Numbered from the stretch's first letter, positions 8,308 through 16,395 are shown. The stretch is DNA of 19,759 nucleotides from Acetobacteraceae bacterium (GCA_025356735.1 JANXRT010000164.1:1-19759); one strand, 5' to 3'. Numbers and translations are program-made. The notes: generated from the sequence alone by a model not told the origin.

Positions 8308-9320
8308 TGTCCATCTCCTCCCGCACTCAGACGGATATCGATCGGGCCGCCGGCGAGGCCGCGCCGGTCGTGCCGAAAGCCGGTTCGATGTTCGGCTTCT
8401 CGCGTACCCAGGCGATCGCCTTCGCGATCATGGTGCTGCTGGTGGTGCTGTGCCCCTGGGTGCTCTACCCGGTGTTCCTGATGAAGGTGCTGTGCTTCGC
8501 GCTGTTCGCCTGCGCCTTCAACCTGCTGATCGGCTATGTCGGGCTGCTGAGCTTCGGCCATGCCGCGTTCTTTGGCATGGGCAGCTACATCACCGCCTGG
8601 ACGGTCAAGCACTGGGGGCTGTCGGCCGAGGTCGCGATCATCCTGGGCGGGCTGACCGGCGCCGCGCTCGGCCTCGTGCTCGGCTGGCTGGCGATCCGCC
8701 GGCAGGGGCTGTATTTCGCCATGATCACCTTGGCCCTGGCCCAGATGGTGTATTTCTTCTGCCTTCAGGCGCCGTTCACTGGCGGCGAGGACGGCATTCA
8801 GCAGGTGCCGCGCAGCTCGCTGTTCGGGCTGCTGCCGCTGGACCGCGACATGGCGATCTACTGGTTGGTGGCGTTCGTGTTCCTGGCCGGCTTCCTGTTC
8901 ATCCACCGCGTCGTCCACTCGCCGTTCGGCCAGGTGCTGAAGGCGATCCGCGAGAACGAGCCGCGCGCGACCTCGCTCGGCTACCGCACCGACGACTACA
9001 AGCTGATCGCCTTCACCCTGTCCTGCACGCTGGCCGGCATCGCCGGCGGCACCAAGGCGCTGGTGTTCGGCATCGCCACCTTGACCGACGTGCACTACTC
9101 GATGTCGGGCGAGGTCGTGCTGATGACCTTGCTGGGCGGGCTGGGCACGATCTTCGGCCCGGTGGTCGGCGCGCTGGTGGTGACGGCAATGGAGAACTAC
9201 CTGGCGCAGTTCGGAGCCTGGGTGACGGTGACGCAGGGCGCCATCTTCATCCTATGCGTGCTGTTCTTCCGCAAAGGCATCGTCGGCACCGTGGGCGGCT
9301 GGTTCCGCCTGGAACTCTGA
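8307..9320 (+). CDS. Branched-chain-type ABC importer permease, LivM-like
   Basis: Second integral-membrane permease (337 aa), with an N-terminal cytoplasmic extension of about 30 residues before TM1. Signatures: CAFNLLIGYVGLLSFGHAAFFGMGSY, GLYFAMITLALAQMVYFF, the contact loop GQVLKAIRENEPRATSLGY, and MTLLGGLGTIFGPVVGA. It pairs with the LivH-like subunit to form the channel. Its ATG overlaps the upstream stop by one base. The stop is followed after 22 bp by pobA, so importer and hydroxylase very likely share one mRNA. Confidence 0.93.
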   Translation: MSISSRTQTDIDRAAGEAAPVVPKAGSMFGFSRTQAIAFAIMVLLVVLCPWVLYPVFLMKVLCFALFACAFNLLIGYVGLLSFGHAAFFGMGSYITAWTVKHWGLSAEVAIILGGLTGAALGLVLGWLAIRRQGLYFAMITLALAQMVYFFCLQAPFTGGEDGIQQVPRSSLFGLLPLDRDMAIYWLVAFVFLAGFLFIHRVVHSPFGQVLKAIRENEPRATSLGYRTDDYKLIAFTLSCTLAGIAGGTKALVFGIATLTDVHYSMSGEVVLMTLLGGLGTIFGPVVGALVVTAMENYLAQFGAWVTVTQGAIFILCVLFFRKGIVGTVGGWFRLEL

Positions 9321-9342
9321 CCTCGAACCAGGGGCCTGTTCG

Positions 9343-10521
9343 GTGCGCACCCAGGTCGGCATCATAGGCTGCGGCCCGGCCGGCCTGTTCCTCGCCCTCC
9401 TGCTCGCCCGCGCCGGCATCGGCTGCGTCAACCTCGAACGCCGCTCGCGCGCCGAGGTCGAGACCACCTTGCGTGCCGGCGTGCTGGAGCACTGGGTCGC
9501 CGAGCTGATGGATGCGCTCGGCGTCGGCGTGCGGATGCGGCGGGAGGCGCATTTTCACGCCGGCATCACCCTGCAATGGCAACGTCAACGCTACCACCTG
9601 GATATCGAGGCGCTGACAGGCGGGCGCCGGGTGACGGTCTATCCGCAGCACGAGGTGCTCAAGGACCTGATCGCCGGCCGGCTGGCCCAGGGCGGCGAGT
9701 TGATTTTCGACGTTGAGGAAACGGAGATCCGCGGCATCGATGGAGCCGCGCCGTCCATCGGCTTTCGCCGCAAAGGCAGTGAGCTGGAAACCCTCGAATG
9801 CGACTACGTGGTCGGCGCGGATGGCTTCCACGGTCCGGCGCGGCAGGCGATCCCGCGATCGGCGCGCGTCGAGTACGAGAAGGTGTATCCGTTCGGCTGG
9901 CTCGGCATTCTGACCCAGGCGAAGAAATCGTGGCACGAGCTGATCTACGCCAACCAGGCCGGCGGCTTCGCGCTGCTCAGCACGCGGTCCGACGACGTGC
10001 AGCGCATGTATGTCCAGTGCGATCCGGCCGACAACGTTGAGAACTGGCCTGACGACCGCATCTGGGACGAGCTTGACGCGCGGCTCGGCACCGATGACGG
10101 CTGGTCGCTGATCCATGGGACGATCTTTCAGAAAAACATCGTCGGGCTGCGCTCCTTCGTCTGCGAGCCGATGCAGCATGGAAAACTGTTCATCGCCGGG
10201 GATGCCGCCCACATCGTGCCGCCGACCGGCGCCAAGGGGCTCAACCTCGCCGTCGCCGACGTGCTGGTGCTGTCGCGCGCCTTGGAGGCCAGATACCGGC
10301 GGGGCGAGCAGGAGGCGCTCGATCGTTACAGCGAGACTTGCCTGCGCCGGATCTGGAAGGCCGAACGCTTTTCGTGGTTCATGACGACCATGCTGCATGA
10401 TAACCCCCAGGAGAGCGGGTTCGACCGACGCATCCATTTCGCCGAGCTTGATCTGCTGCGTACCTCGCGGGCTGCCGCGATGTCGCTGGCCGAGAACTAT
10501 GTCGGCCTCGCGTTTGATTGA
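9343..10521 (+). CDS. pobA: 4-hydroxybenzoate 3-monooxygenase (PobA)
   Basis: FAD- and NAD(P)H-dependent aromatic hydroxylase converting 4-hydroxybenzoate to protocatechuate in the cytoplasm. Length 392 aa equals the family norm and similarity to the Pseudomonas enzyme runs end to end. Visible: FAD-binding GCGPAG (about 9-14), RAGVLEH, the FAD/NAD(P)H motif CDYVVGADGFHG (about 153-164), active-site Y202 in ELIYANQ with substrate-binding S213 and R215 (equivalent to Tyr201, Ser212 and Arg214), GDAAHIVPPTGAKGLNLA, and Y386 in ENYVGL (equivalent to Tyr385). Start is GTG 9343 after AGGGG. It is last in the importer operon, hinting that the transported substrate is 4-hydroxybenzoate or a related acid. 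No ring-cleavage genes are present in the window. Confidence 0.95.
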   Translation: MRTQVGIIGCGPAGLFLALLLARAGIGCVNLERRSRAEVETTLRAGVLEHWVAELMDALGVGVRMRREAHFHAGITLQWQRQRYHLDIEALTGGRRVTVYPQHEVLKDLIAGRLAQGGELIFDVEETEIRGIDGAAPSIGFRRKGSELETLECDYVVGADGFHGPARQAIPRSARVEYEKVYPFGWLGILTQAKKSWHELIYANQAGGFALLSTRSDDVQRMYVQCDPADNVENWPDDRIWDELDARLGTDDGWSLIHGTIFQKNIVGLRSFVCEPMQHGKLFIAGDAAHIVPPTGAKGLNLAVADVLVLSRALEARYRRGEQEALDRYSETCLRRIWKAERFSWFMTTMLHDNPQESGFDRRIHFAELDLLRTSRAAAMSLAENYVGLAFD

Positions 10522-10695
10522 CCGGAGCGAGGCTGGATATCCGCCGATTGCAGCAAAAGTTGAATCAAGTTGAACAATCGCCGCCGCCGCGCGTTCCAGA
10601 TGCGGCGCACGGATAAACCCGCAACATGGCTGCCTGGCAACGAATTTGGCCGTATCGAGATGCGGTATCAAGATGCCGTCTTTGGGGATCGAGGC
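10522..10695 (+). promoter_or_regulatory. Intergenic region upstream of crtE
   Basis: This 174-bp gap separates pobA from the carotenoid genes and should carry the crtE-Z-W promoter. It has a short A+T-richer patch with GTTGAA repeated ten bases apart (10559-10568 and 10569-10578), enclosing the palindrome TTGAATCAA. No sigma-70 pair with good spacing is visible, and no TGT-N12-ACA (PpsR-type) site was found. An in-frame TTG at 10570 could extend CrtE by 42 residues, but those residues do not resemble the family. Confidence 0.35.
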
Positions 10696-11655
10696 ATGGA
10701 ACTGGCTTGGATGGGGGTCGAAGACAGTGTAGCCCGCCAGGATGTGGATGCCAGGCTGGCGCTGCTTCTGCATCGCGGCCGGGGACGAGGCGAGCTGCTC
10801 AACGGCGCCATGCAGTACGCGTTGCTGGGCTCGGGCAAGCGTATCCGTCCATTGCTGACGATCGCCACCGCCGCTTCGCTTGGGACCCATCCTGCCGCTG
10901 GCGCGCTGGATGCCGGGTGCGCGCTGGAAATGGTGCATGCCGCCTCGCTGATCCTAGACGACCTGCCCTCCATGGACAACGCCAGCCTGCGCCGTGGCAA
11001 GACCGTCACCCATCTGGCGTTTGGCGAGGATCTGGCCATCCTGGCGTCGATCTCGTTGCTGACCCGGGCGTTCGAGGTGCTCGCCAACCTGGCACATGCC
11101 GACGCTCATAGCCGTGCCGAGATGGTCGGCATCCTGGCCCGGGCTGCCGGCGCCTGCGGCCTTTCGGGCGGCCAGATGGACGATTTGCGGTCTGATCTAA
11201 GGTCTGGGCCAGACCCGTCCGGCGGTGCCGCCGACTATGATGCGGATCAGGCGACGGTGGTGAACCAGCTCAAGACCGGCACGCTGTTCGTGGCCGCGGT
11301 GGAGATGGCGGCGACGCTGGCGGCGGCAAGCGAGGCGCAGCGTGAAGCGTTGCGCGGCTTCGCCGACGCGCTGGGGCTAGCGTTCCAGTTGCGCGACGAC
11401 CTGCTCGATGGCGTTTGTTCTTCGGCGCTGACCGGCAAGGATTTCGGCCAGGATGCGGACAAGACCAACCTGGTTGCCCTGCTCGGGCGCGATGCAGCGC
11501 GCCAGAGGTTGAGCCAGCATGTCGACGATGCGCTGCGAAGCCTGCATCCGCTCGGCGGCCGGGCGGGGCCGTTGCGCCGGCTGGTGGCGACGACTTTCAA
11601 CCAGATGCCAGGCGCCCAGATGCCGGCCGACGTGCTGATATTGAGCTCGTGCTGA
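10696..11655 (+). CDS. crtE: Geranylgeranyl diphosphate synthase (CrtE)
   Basis: Isoprenyl chain elongation enzyme making C20 geranylgeranyl diphosphate from farnesyl diphosphate and IPP, the entry step to carotenoids. ATG 10696 is chosen because GGGGA lies 7 bp upstream and the protein (319 aa) then has CrtE length. Motifs: GSGKRIRP (IPP binding, about 45-52), first aspartate-rich motif DDLPSMD with following RR (88-100), GQM and QLKTGTLF in the middle, and second aspartate-rich motif DDLLD (about 234-238) followed by GKDFGQDADKTN. First gene of the plus-strand crtE-Z-W block, and its stop overlaps the start of crtZ. Confidence 0.92.
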   Translation: MELAWMGVEDSVARQDVDARLALLLHRGRGRGELLNGAMQYALLGSGKRIRPLLTIATAASLGTHPAAGALDAGCALEMVHAASLILDDLPSMDNASLRRGKTVTHLAFGEDLAILASISLLTRAFEVLANLAHADAHSRAEMVGILARAAGACGLSGGQMDDLRSDLRSGPDPSGGAADYDADQATVVNQLKTGTLFVAAVEMAATLAAASEAQREALRGFADALGLAFQLRDDLLDGVCSSALTGKDFGQDADKTNLVALLGRDAARQRLSQHVDDALRSLHPLGGRAGPLRRLVATTFNQMPGAQMPADVLILSSC

Positions 11656-12131
11656 TCGTCCTGCTGGATACCTCCATCGTGCTCGGCTCGGCGGCGGCGA
11701 TGGAGCTGGTCGCCTGGGCAGTGCACCGGTTCATCATGCATGGTTGGGGCTGGGGCTGGCACCGGTCGCATCACAGCCCTCGGCGTGGCGTGTTCGAGAA
11801 GAACGATCTGTACGCCGTGGTGTTCGCGGCGTTGGCGTTGGCGTTGATCGTGCTGGGGCCTCGCCTGGCCTGGCCGCTCTATCAGATCGGGCTCGGCATG
11901 ACCGTGTACGGAGTGCTGTATTCCATCCTGCATGACGGCATGGTGCATCGCCGCTGGCCTTTTCCGGCGCTCCAACGCCAGCGCTACCTGCAACGGCTGG
12001 TCCAGGCGCACCATCTGCACCATGCGGTCAAGGAGAAGGATGGTGGCGTGTCTTTTGGGTTTCTCTACGCTCCGCCGGCGCGCCAGTTGCGTCAGGAGTT
12101 GCGCCAGCGTCACGGGGCTTTCCGCAGTTGA
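11649..12131 (+). CDS. crtZ: Beta-carotene 3-hydroxylase (CrtZ)
   Basis: Membrane di-iron hydroxylase adding 3- and 3'-hydroxyls to beta-ionone rings (beta-carotene to zeaxanthin, canthaxanthin to astaxanthin). From GTG 11649 the protein is 160 aa. The histidine clusters are intact: HRFIMH (26-31), HRSHH (38-42), HDGMVH (95-100) and HHLHH (121-125). The family block HGWGWGWHRSHH is followed by NDLYAVVFAAL, and FGFLYAPP comes near the end. The GTG overlaps the last 7 bp of crtE, indicating translational coupling. The open frame continues upstream into crtE, but that part is not CrtZ-like. Confidence 0.93.
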   Translation: MLIVLLDTSIVLGSAAAMELVAWAVHRFIMHGWGWGWHRSHHSPRRGVFEKNDLYAVVFAALALALIVLGPRLAWPLYQIGLGMTVYGVLYSILHDGMVHRRWPFPALQRQRYLQRLVQAHHLHHAVKEKDGGVSFGFLYAPPARQLRQELRQRHGAFRS

Positions 12132-12143
12132 TCATTACCGAAC

Positions 12144-12192
12144 GCACGCGTCCGACGCGTGCAGGGGAGGCCACGTGTCCGACCCGTGCAGG
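12144..12192. promoter_or_regulatory. Palindrome and imperfect direct repeat between crtZ and crtW
   Basis: GCACGCGTCCGACGCGTGC (12144-12162) is a perfect palindrome with 9-bp arms around one base. As RNA it would fold into an 8-bp stem with a CCG loop. A 20-bp portion (12146-12165) is repeated at 12173-12192 with 18 of 20 bases the same, but the second copy's palindrome is broken. The second copy ends in the crtW ribosome binding site AGGAG (12190-12194). Position suggests an operator or a leader structure tuning crtW translation. Confidence 0.5.
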
Positions 12193-12199
12193 AGTTGCC

Positions 12200-13021
12200 A
12201 TGGATGCCGGCGAGCGTTGCATTAGCCGACGGCGTCAAGGGTATGTCGGCATGGCGCTGGCGACCCTGCTCATCGCAGCGTGGACGGCGATCCATGTCGC
12301 CTGTGTTTTCTTTTACAGCTGGACGCCGGCCGGGCTACTCGCGGCGCCATTGCTGGTGGCACTGCTGTGCTGGCTGAATGTCGGGTTGTTCATTGTGGCA
12401 CATGACTGCATGCATGGCTCCTTGGCGCCGGGCCGGCCGGTGGTCAACCGCGCCTTGGGCCGGCTGTGCCTGAGCCTGTATGCCGGATTTTCGTATGACC
12501 GGCTGCTGCCGAAGCACCTGCGCCACCATCTCCATTCCGGCACCGGGGGTGATCCGGACTTCGATGCCAATCATCCGGCATCGTTCGCGCCTTGGCTGCT
12601 GAAGTTCCTTCGCGAGTACCTCGGCTGGCGCGAGGTTTTTATCCTGGCCGCCTGGTCCGTGACCTACCTCGTGCTGCTTGGCGCATCGATCCCCAACACG
12701 CTGGTATTCTGGGCGCTGCCGGCGATGCTGTCGGCGGTCCAGCTGTTCTATTTCGGCACCTACCGACCGCATCGCCATGACGCGTTGGCATTCGGCGACT
12801 GTCATCGTGCCCGCAGCAGCGACTATTCCTACCTGCTGTCGCTCGCAACATGCTTTCACTTCGGCTACCACCTGGAGCATCATGTCCATCCGGGATTGCC
12901 GTGGTGGAAGCTGCCGCGTGCCCGTGCCGGCAGCCTTACGCAGGCCGCGTCCACAGCCCCTGGCGCGATGCCTCGAAAATGCCGTTTCGACGCACCGCTT
13001 GCAGCCCCCCGCCGAGGATGA
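12200..13021 (+). CDS. crtW: Beta-carotene 4-ketolase (CrtW) with an extended C-terminus
   Basis: Membrane di-iron ketolase of the fatty-acid-desaturase superfamily, adding 4-keto groups to beta-ionone rings (towards canthaxanthin and astaxanthin). ATG 12200 follows AGGAG by 5 bp. Hydrophobic segments lie near 16-36 and 45-66. Histidine boxes are HDCMH (68-72), HLRHHLH (106-112) and HFGYHLEHHVH (220-230), with FGTYRPH and PWWKLPRAR as family signatures. The recognisable domain ends at about residue 243. A further 30 residues (from GSLTQ) follow, almost entirely on the strand opposite crtB, and do not look like CrtW. The native stop may have been lost. Total 273 aa, longer than the usual 240-260. 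Confidence 0.92.
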   Translation: MDAGERCISRRRQGYVGMALATLLIAAWTAIHVACVFFYSWTPAGLLAAPLLVALLCWLNVGLFIVAHDCMHGSLAPGRPVVNRALGRLCLSLYAGFSYDRLLPKHLRHHLHSGTGGDPDFDANHPASFAPWLLKFLREYLGWREVFILAAWSVTYLVLLGASIPNTLVFWALPAMLSAVQLFYFGTYRPHRHDALAFGDCHRARSSDYSYLLSLATCFHFGYHLEHHVHPGLPWWKLPRARAGSLTQAASTAPGAMPRKCRFDAPLAAPRRG

Positions 13022-13904
13022 GCACCAGCTTGCGCGACCTGGAGGTCGACACCCGCCGGTCCCAGGCGTTCGGGCCGCGGGCAAGGATTTCGGTGCCGAT
13101 GTCGCGATAGACCGCGCGCGCGGTGGCGATCGCCCATGCCGAACGCGGCGGCAACGCGGCAATCCCGGCTTTGGCCGAGGCATAGTATGGCGCCGCCGCC
13201 GCCAGCAGCCGGGCGACCACCCGCGCCAAGGCCACGTTCTCGCCAAGTTCAAGGCCGCGGCGCAATCCTTCCGCCGACAGGCCTTCCCGGGCCAGCCAGG
13301 CTTCCGGCAGATAGACCCGCCCGACCGTGGCGTCGGCGATCACGTCGCGGGCGATGTTGGTCAGCTGGAAGGCGAGGCCTAGGTCGCAGGCGCGGTCCAC
13401 CACTTCCGGATCGCGCACGCCGAGCACGAACGCCATCATGACGCCGACGACGCCGGCGACGTGGTAGCAGTACTCCAGCGTGTCCTCGATGGTCTCGTAG
13501 CGCCTGCCCTCGACATCCATGCGGAAGCCTTCGAGCAGGTCGAGCGGATGGCGCCGCGGGATTTCGTGGCGGCGGACGGCATGGGCGAGGGCGGCAAAGG
13601 CCGGATCGCATGGCTCAGCGCCGTCGAGCACCGCGAGGGTTTCCCGCTCCAGCCGGGCCAGGGCGCACCTCGCCTGCTCAGGTGAAGCCGGCGCGTCGCC
13701 GGTGCCGGCGTGACCCAGCACCTGGCCGTCGATGACGTCGTCGCAGTGGCGGCACCAGGCGTAGAGCAGGATCGCGCCGTCGCGGCTTTCCCTGCCAAGC
13801 AGCCGGGCGGCGGCGGCAAAGCTTTTGGACCCGGCCTGGATCGCCTGCCCAGCCTGCTGGCGCACCGCGTCCTTTGGATCGGTCATCACGCTCTGGGCGG
13901 CCAT
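12936..13904 (-). CDS. crtB: Phytoene synthase (CrtB)
   Basis: Head-to-head condensation of two geranylgeranyl diphosphates to 15-cis-phytoene. 322 aa from ATG 13904; MTDPKD at 13886 is an alternative start. Motifs: GSKSFAAAARLL (about 25-36), first aspartate-rich motif YAWCRHCDDVID (48-59), RYETIEDTLEYCYHVAGVVG (135-154), and second motif LAFQLTNIARDVIAD (177-191). The C-terminus LWTRPA matches the usual CrtB ending. The ATG shares a base with the TAA of crtY (TAATG), so it is coupled to it. An upstream extension to 14141 is only an alternative frame inside crtY. Its 3' end overlaps crtW tail to tail by 86 bp. Confidence 0.94.
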   Translation of the reverse strand: MAAQSVMTDPKDAVRQQAGQAIQAGSKSFAAAARLLGRESRDGAILLYAWCRHCDDVIDGQVLGHAGTGDAPASPEQARCALARLERETLAVLDGAEPCDPAFAALAHAVRRHEIPRRHPLDLLEGFRMDVEGRRYETIEDTLEYCYHVAGVVGVMMAFVLGVRDPEVVDRACDLGLAFQLTNIARDVIADATVGRVYLPEAWLAREGLSAEGLRRGLELGENVALARVVARLLAAAAPYYASAKAGIAALPPRSAWAIATARAVYRDIGTEILARGPNAWDRRVSTSRSRKLVLILGGGLQAVRRNGIFEASRQGLWTRPA

Positions 13905-15058
13905 TAGGCGGCTTCCCGGCCGGTCGAGAACATTGCCTGGATGGCGCGCGGGATCGACACCGGCGGTTTGCCGGTCAGCAGCCTGAACTTGTCGAAATGG
14001 GTCAGGTCGCCGGCGTAGAAGCGCCCGATCAGGCCCTCCGACAGCTGGTAGAACCGCCGCATGATGACGAACCTTTCCTCCGGCGGCCCGGCCAAAAACA
14101 GCATGCGGTTGAGCAGCCGGCAGAAGGCATCGCCGTTCCACCGGGCGGTGCTCATCTCCTGGATGACCTGCTGGACGGTGACGGATTCAAGGTCCGGCAG
14201 GCTGGCGATGCGGTCGGCAAGCCGTACCGCGTCGGGCAACGAGAAGCCGGTGGTCGGGTGGAACAGCCCGGCGCGCAGCCCGGCCGGCGGCAGGCCGGGC
14301 GTCGCCTCGTTCCAAAACGCGGAAAAATCTCCGGACAGGGTGATCGGCAGCACGCCGGTCTCCTGGCGCACGACCTCGGCGATGCGCCAGCTGCGCCCTG
14401 CCGCATAGGCCTCGATGTTGCGGGTGAGCCGCGCCGTGTCGAGGCCGGGCGCGTCGGAATAGTAGGTGTCCTCGATCAGCAGCACGTCGGCGGCGAACGG
14501 CAGCACGTAGATGAACCGGTAGCCGTCATCCTGGGCCACAGTGGCGTCCATCAGGATCGGCCCGGTCAGCCCATGCGGCGCTTCCAGCCGGACCTCGAGG
14601 CCGAGAAACTTCTGGTAGCGCAGCACCATGTGCCGGCTTGGCCGGAAGCCGCGGCCATCGATCACCGCGCGTGCCTGCAGCACCTCGCCGCTGGCCAGCG
14701 TCACCTGTTGCGGATCGACCCGGGTGAGCGCGGTGCCCATGCGCAACGCCGCGCCAAGCGTTCGGGTGACGGCGGCGGCGAAGGTTTCCGCGCTGACGGT
14801 GCGGTAGGCGAGCTCGACCCGGCGTGCCAGCCCGGGGAAGGCAACCTCGTAACGCGGCCAGCCGTGGGCGACGAAGGGCGCGATCCACTCGTTCTGCGCC
14901 GGCGTCAGGTCGGTCGCGTGGAAGGACCAGGTGTGGGCGCCGCCGAGCGTTGCCGCCTGTTCGATCATCGCCATCCGGATGTCGGGCCGCGTGGTCGCCA
15001 GGCGGTAGGCCAGCAGCCCGTTGGCGAGGCCGCCGCCGGCGAGGATCAGGTCAAGCAT
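13904..15058 (-). CDS. crtY: Lycopene beta-cyclase (CrtY)
   Basis: Flavoprotein that cyclises both ends of lycopene to beta-carotene. ATG 15058 gives the family start MLDLILAGGGLANGLLAYRL and 384 aa. A GTG at 15085 overlapping the crtX stop (TAGTG) would add nine residues and may serve coupling. Motifs: dinucleotide-binding GGGLANG (8-14), GGAHTWSFHATDLTPAQ, AVIDGRGF, LRYQKFLGLEV, PHGLTGPILMDATVAQDDGYRF, LIEDTYYSD, ETGVLPITLSGD, GLFHPTTGFSLPDAV and FCRLLNRMLFLAGPPEERF. The next gene is crtB, although in many crt clusters crtI sits at this point. Confidence 0.95.
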   Translation of the reverse strand: MLDLILAGGGLANGLLAYRLATTRPDIRMAMIEQAATLGGAHTWSFHATDLTPAQNEWIAPFVAHGWPRYEVAFPGLARRVELAYRTVSAETFAAAVTRTLGAALRMGTALTRVDPQQVTLASGEVLQARAVIDGRGFRPSRHMVLRYQKFLGLEVRLEAPHGLTGPILMDATVAQDDGYRFIYVLPFAADVLLIEDTYYSDAPGLDTARLTRNIEAYAAGRSWRIAEVVRQETGVLPITLSGDFSAFWNEATPGLPPAGLRAGLFHPTTGFSLPDAVRLADRIASLPDLESVTVQQVIQEMSTARWNGDAFCRLLNRMLFLAGPPEERFVIMRRFYQLSEGLIGRFYAGDLTHFDKFRLLTGKPPVSIPRAIQAMFSTGREAA

Positions 15059-15084
15059 CGGACAGCCCCGGGATATGGCTTTCA

Positions 15085-16353
15085 CTATGCACGGCGCGCC
15101 GCCCGATTGGCCACTGCCGCCTCGACGATGTCGGCCGCGGCCGCCGCACCGCCGGCCACGGCGATCGCTTGGCGCAGGAAACCCGCCCGGGCACGATAGC
15201 TGTCGGTGTCGAGCAGCCGGCGGAGCGCGTCCGCGACGGCGCGCGATGTGACCGCCCGCGGCTTCAGCACCAAACCGGCGCCGGCATGGTCGAGCCGGGC
15301 CGCGATCGCCGCCTGCTCGAAAGCCAGCGGGATGCAGATCGCCGGCACGCCGAACGACAGCGCGTCGAGCACTGTGTTCATCCCGCCATGGGTAACGACG
15401 GCGGCGGCCTGGCGCAGCACCGCGCGCTGCGGCACGAAGTCGCGCACCGTGGCGATGGCAGCGAGCGACGCGGCATCGGCGGCGCTCAGGCGCCCGCCAT
15501 GGGCGATGACGCAGCCGAGGCCGAGTCCGGCGCAGGCCTGCGCCACGGCACGGAACAGCGCCACGCGGTCACCCTGGAGGGTGCCGAGGGTCACGAAGAC
15601 GAATTTTCGATTTCCCAGGTCGAACGGTAGCTCGGCATCGCCATCCGGCTCGCGCAACGGACCGACGTAGCGAAATCCTGCCGGCAGCTCGGCGCGCGGA
15701 AAATCGAACTCGAAAACCATCTGGCTGATTTGGCTCTGCGGCGACAGGCAGTCCTCCATCGTGCGCAGCCGTCCGAGCTTCCAGTCCGCGGCGTAGCTGG
15801 CGATGACGCGGCGGAGCGAGAAGCTCATCCATTCGGCGATCCGGTAGCCGCCGCGGTTGCGCTGGCGGCCGCGCGCCGTCGGATCGAACCGCCATGCCGT
15901 GAACGGCGGCGGAATTCCTGGTTCGCTGTTGATCGGCAGCGCGTTGGCGACCGATACGCAGGGCAGGCCGAGATGCCGCGCGATCAGGCCGCCAGCGGCT
16001 TCGGTCTGGTCGGCGACGATGGCATCGACACCGATGGCGCGCAGCTTGCCGGGCGCCTCGCGGCACAGCATGTCGGTGCCGCGGGCGACATCGCGCAGCA
16101 CCGCGCCCAGCCCCGACAGGCCGTTCAGCGCGTTGATGTGGCTGACCACGGCGGCCAGCTCACCTGGCGGGTGGGTGTCGGCGCCGACCGGCAGGAATTC
16201 GACCTTGCCCGATACCTGGCGCAGCAGCGGTGCCGCGTCGGCCTGCTGGACGAAGGTCGTGCGATGGCCACGGCAGGCCAGCGTTCCCGCCAGCGCCTGC
16301 ATCGGGTTGAGGTGGCCGGGAAAGGGCGGCGCTATGAACGCAAGATGTGCCAT
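15085..16353 (-). CDS. crtX: Zeaxanthin/astaxanthin glucosyltransferase (CrtX)
   Basis: GT-B UDP-glucosyltransferase adding glucose to the 3-hydroxyls of zeaxanthin or its ketolated relatives. ATG 16353 gives the CrtX start MAHLAFIAPPFPGHLNPMQAL and 422 aa; an in-frame TTG at 16392 would add 13 residues, and neither start has a clear ribosome binding site. CrtX-typical segments: GADTHPPGEL (about 57-66), RGTDMLCREAP (91-101), ADQTEAAGGLIA, CLSPQSQISQMV, LDFPR-like FDFPRAELP, TLGTLQGDR (255-263), and the nucleotide-sugar motif DFVPQRAVL then THGGMNTVLDALSFGVP (321-337). First crt gene of the minus block; its TAG overlaps the possible GTG start of crtY. Confidence 0.92.
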   Translation of the reverse strand: MAHLAFIAPPFPGHLNPMQALAGTLACRGHRTTFVQQADAAPLLRQVSGKVEFLPVGADTHPPGELAAVVSHINALNGLSGLGAVLRDVARGTDMLCREAPGKLRAIGVDAIVADQTEAAGGLIARHLGLPCVSVANALPINSEPGIPPPFTAWRFDPTARGRQRNRGGYRIAEWMSFSLRRVIASYAADWKLGRLRTMEDCLSPQSQISQMVFEFDFPRAELPAGFRYVGPLREPDGDAELPFDLGNRKFVFVTLGTLQGDRVALFRAVAQACAGLGLGCVIAHGGRLSAADAASLAAIATVRDFVPQRAVLRQAAAVVTHGGMNTVLDALSFGVPAICIPLAFEQAAIAARLDHAGAGLVLKPRAVTSRAVADALRRLLDTDSYRARAGFLRQAIAVAGGAAAAADIVEAAVANRAARRA

Positions 16354-16382
16354 CGTGAATGGCGACGTGGCGCGAGGGCCGG

Positions 16383-16395
16383 GACTTGGCAAGTC
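16383..16395. promoter_or_regulatory. 13-bp palindrome upstream of crtX
   Basis: GACTTGGCAAGTC is a perfect inverted repeat with 6-bp arms around one base. It lies in the 57-bp gap between the flavin monooxygenase stop and crtX ATG 16353, about 30 bp ahead of the start, a place suited to a dimeric regulator. No accompanying promoter hexamers are clear. Confidence 0.35.

Noticed and set aside
8217..9095. A 292-codon minus-strand open frame opposite livM
   Set aside because: Low-complexity Gln/Arg/Glu-rich product typical of antisense frames in GC-rich DNA; LivM on the plus strand is clear.
10570..10695. TTG-started 42-residue extension of CrtE
   Set aside because: Arg-rich, unlike CrtE N-termini, with no ribosome binding site; ATG 10696 gives the normal length.
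9247..10938. A 563-codon open frame on the minus strand opposite pobA
   Set aside because: It is the shadow of pobA and the livM end in GC-rich codons. Its sequence is Arg/Gln/His-rich with no recognisable fold, while the plus strand encodes a full-length PobA.
13905..14141. 79-residue N-terminal extension of CrtB
   Set aside because: It lies wholly inside crtY in another frame and has no phytoene-synthase similarity; the TAATG junction at 13904 is a natural start.
13874..15199. A 441-codon plus-strand open frame across crtY
   Set aside because: Antisense shadow of crtY/crtB; the minus strand matches CrtY end to end.
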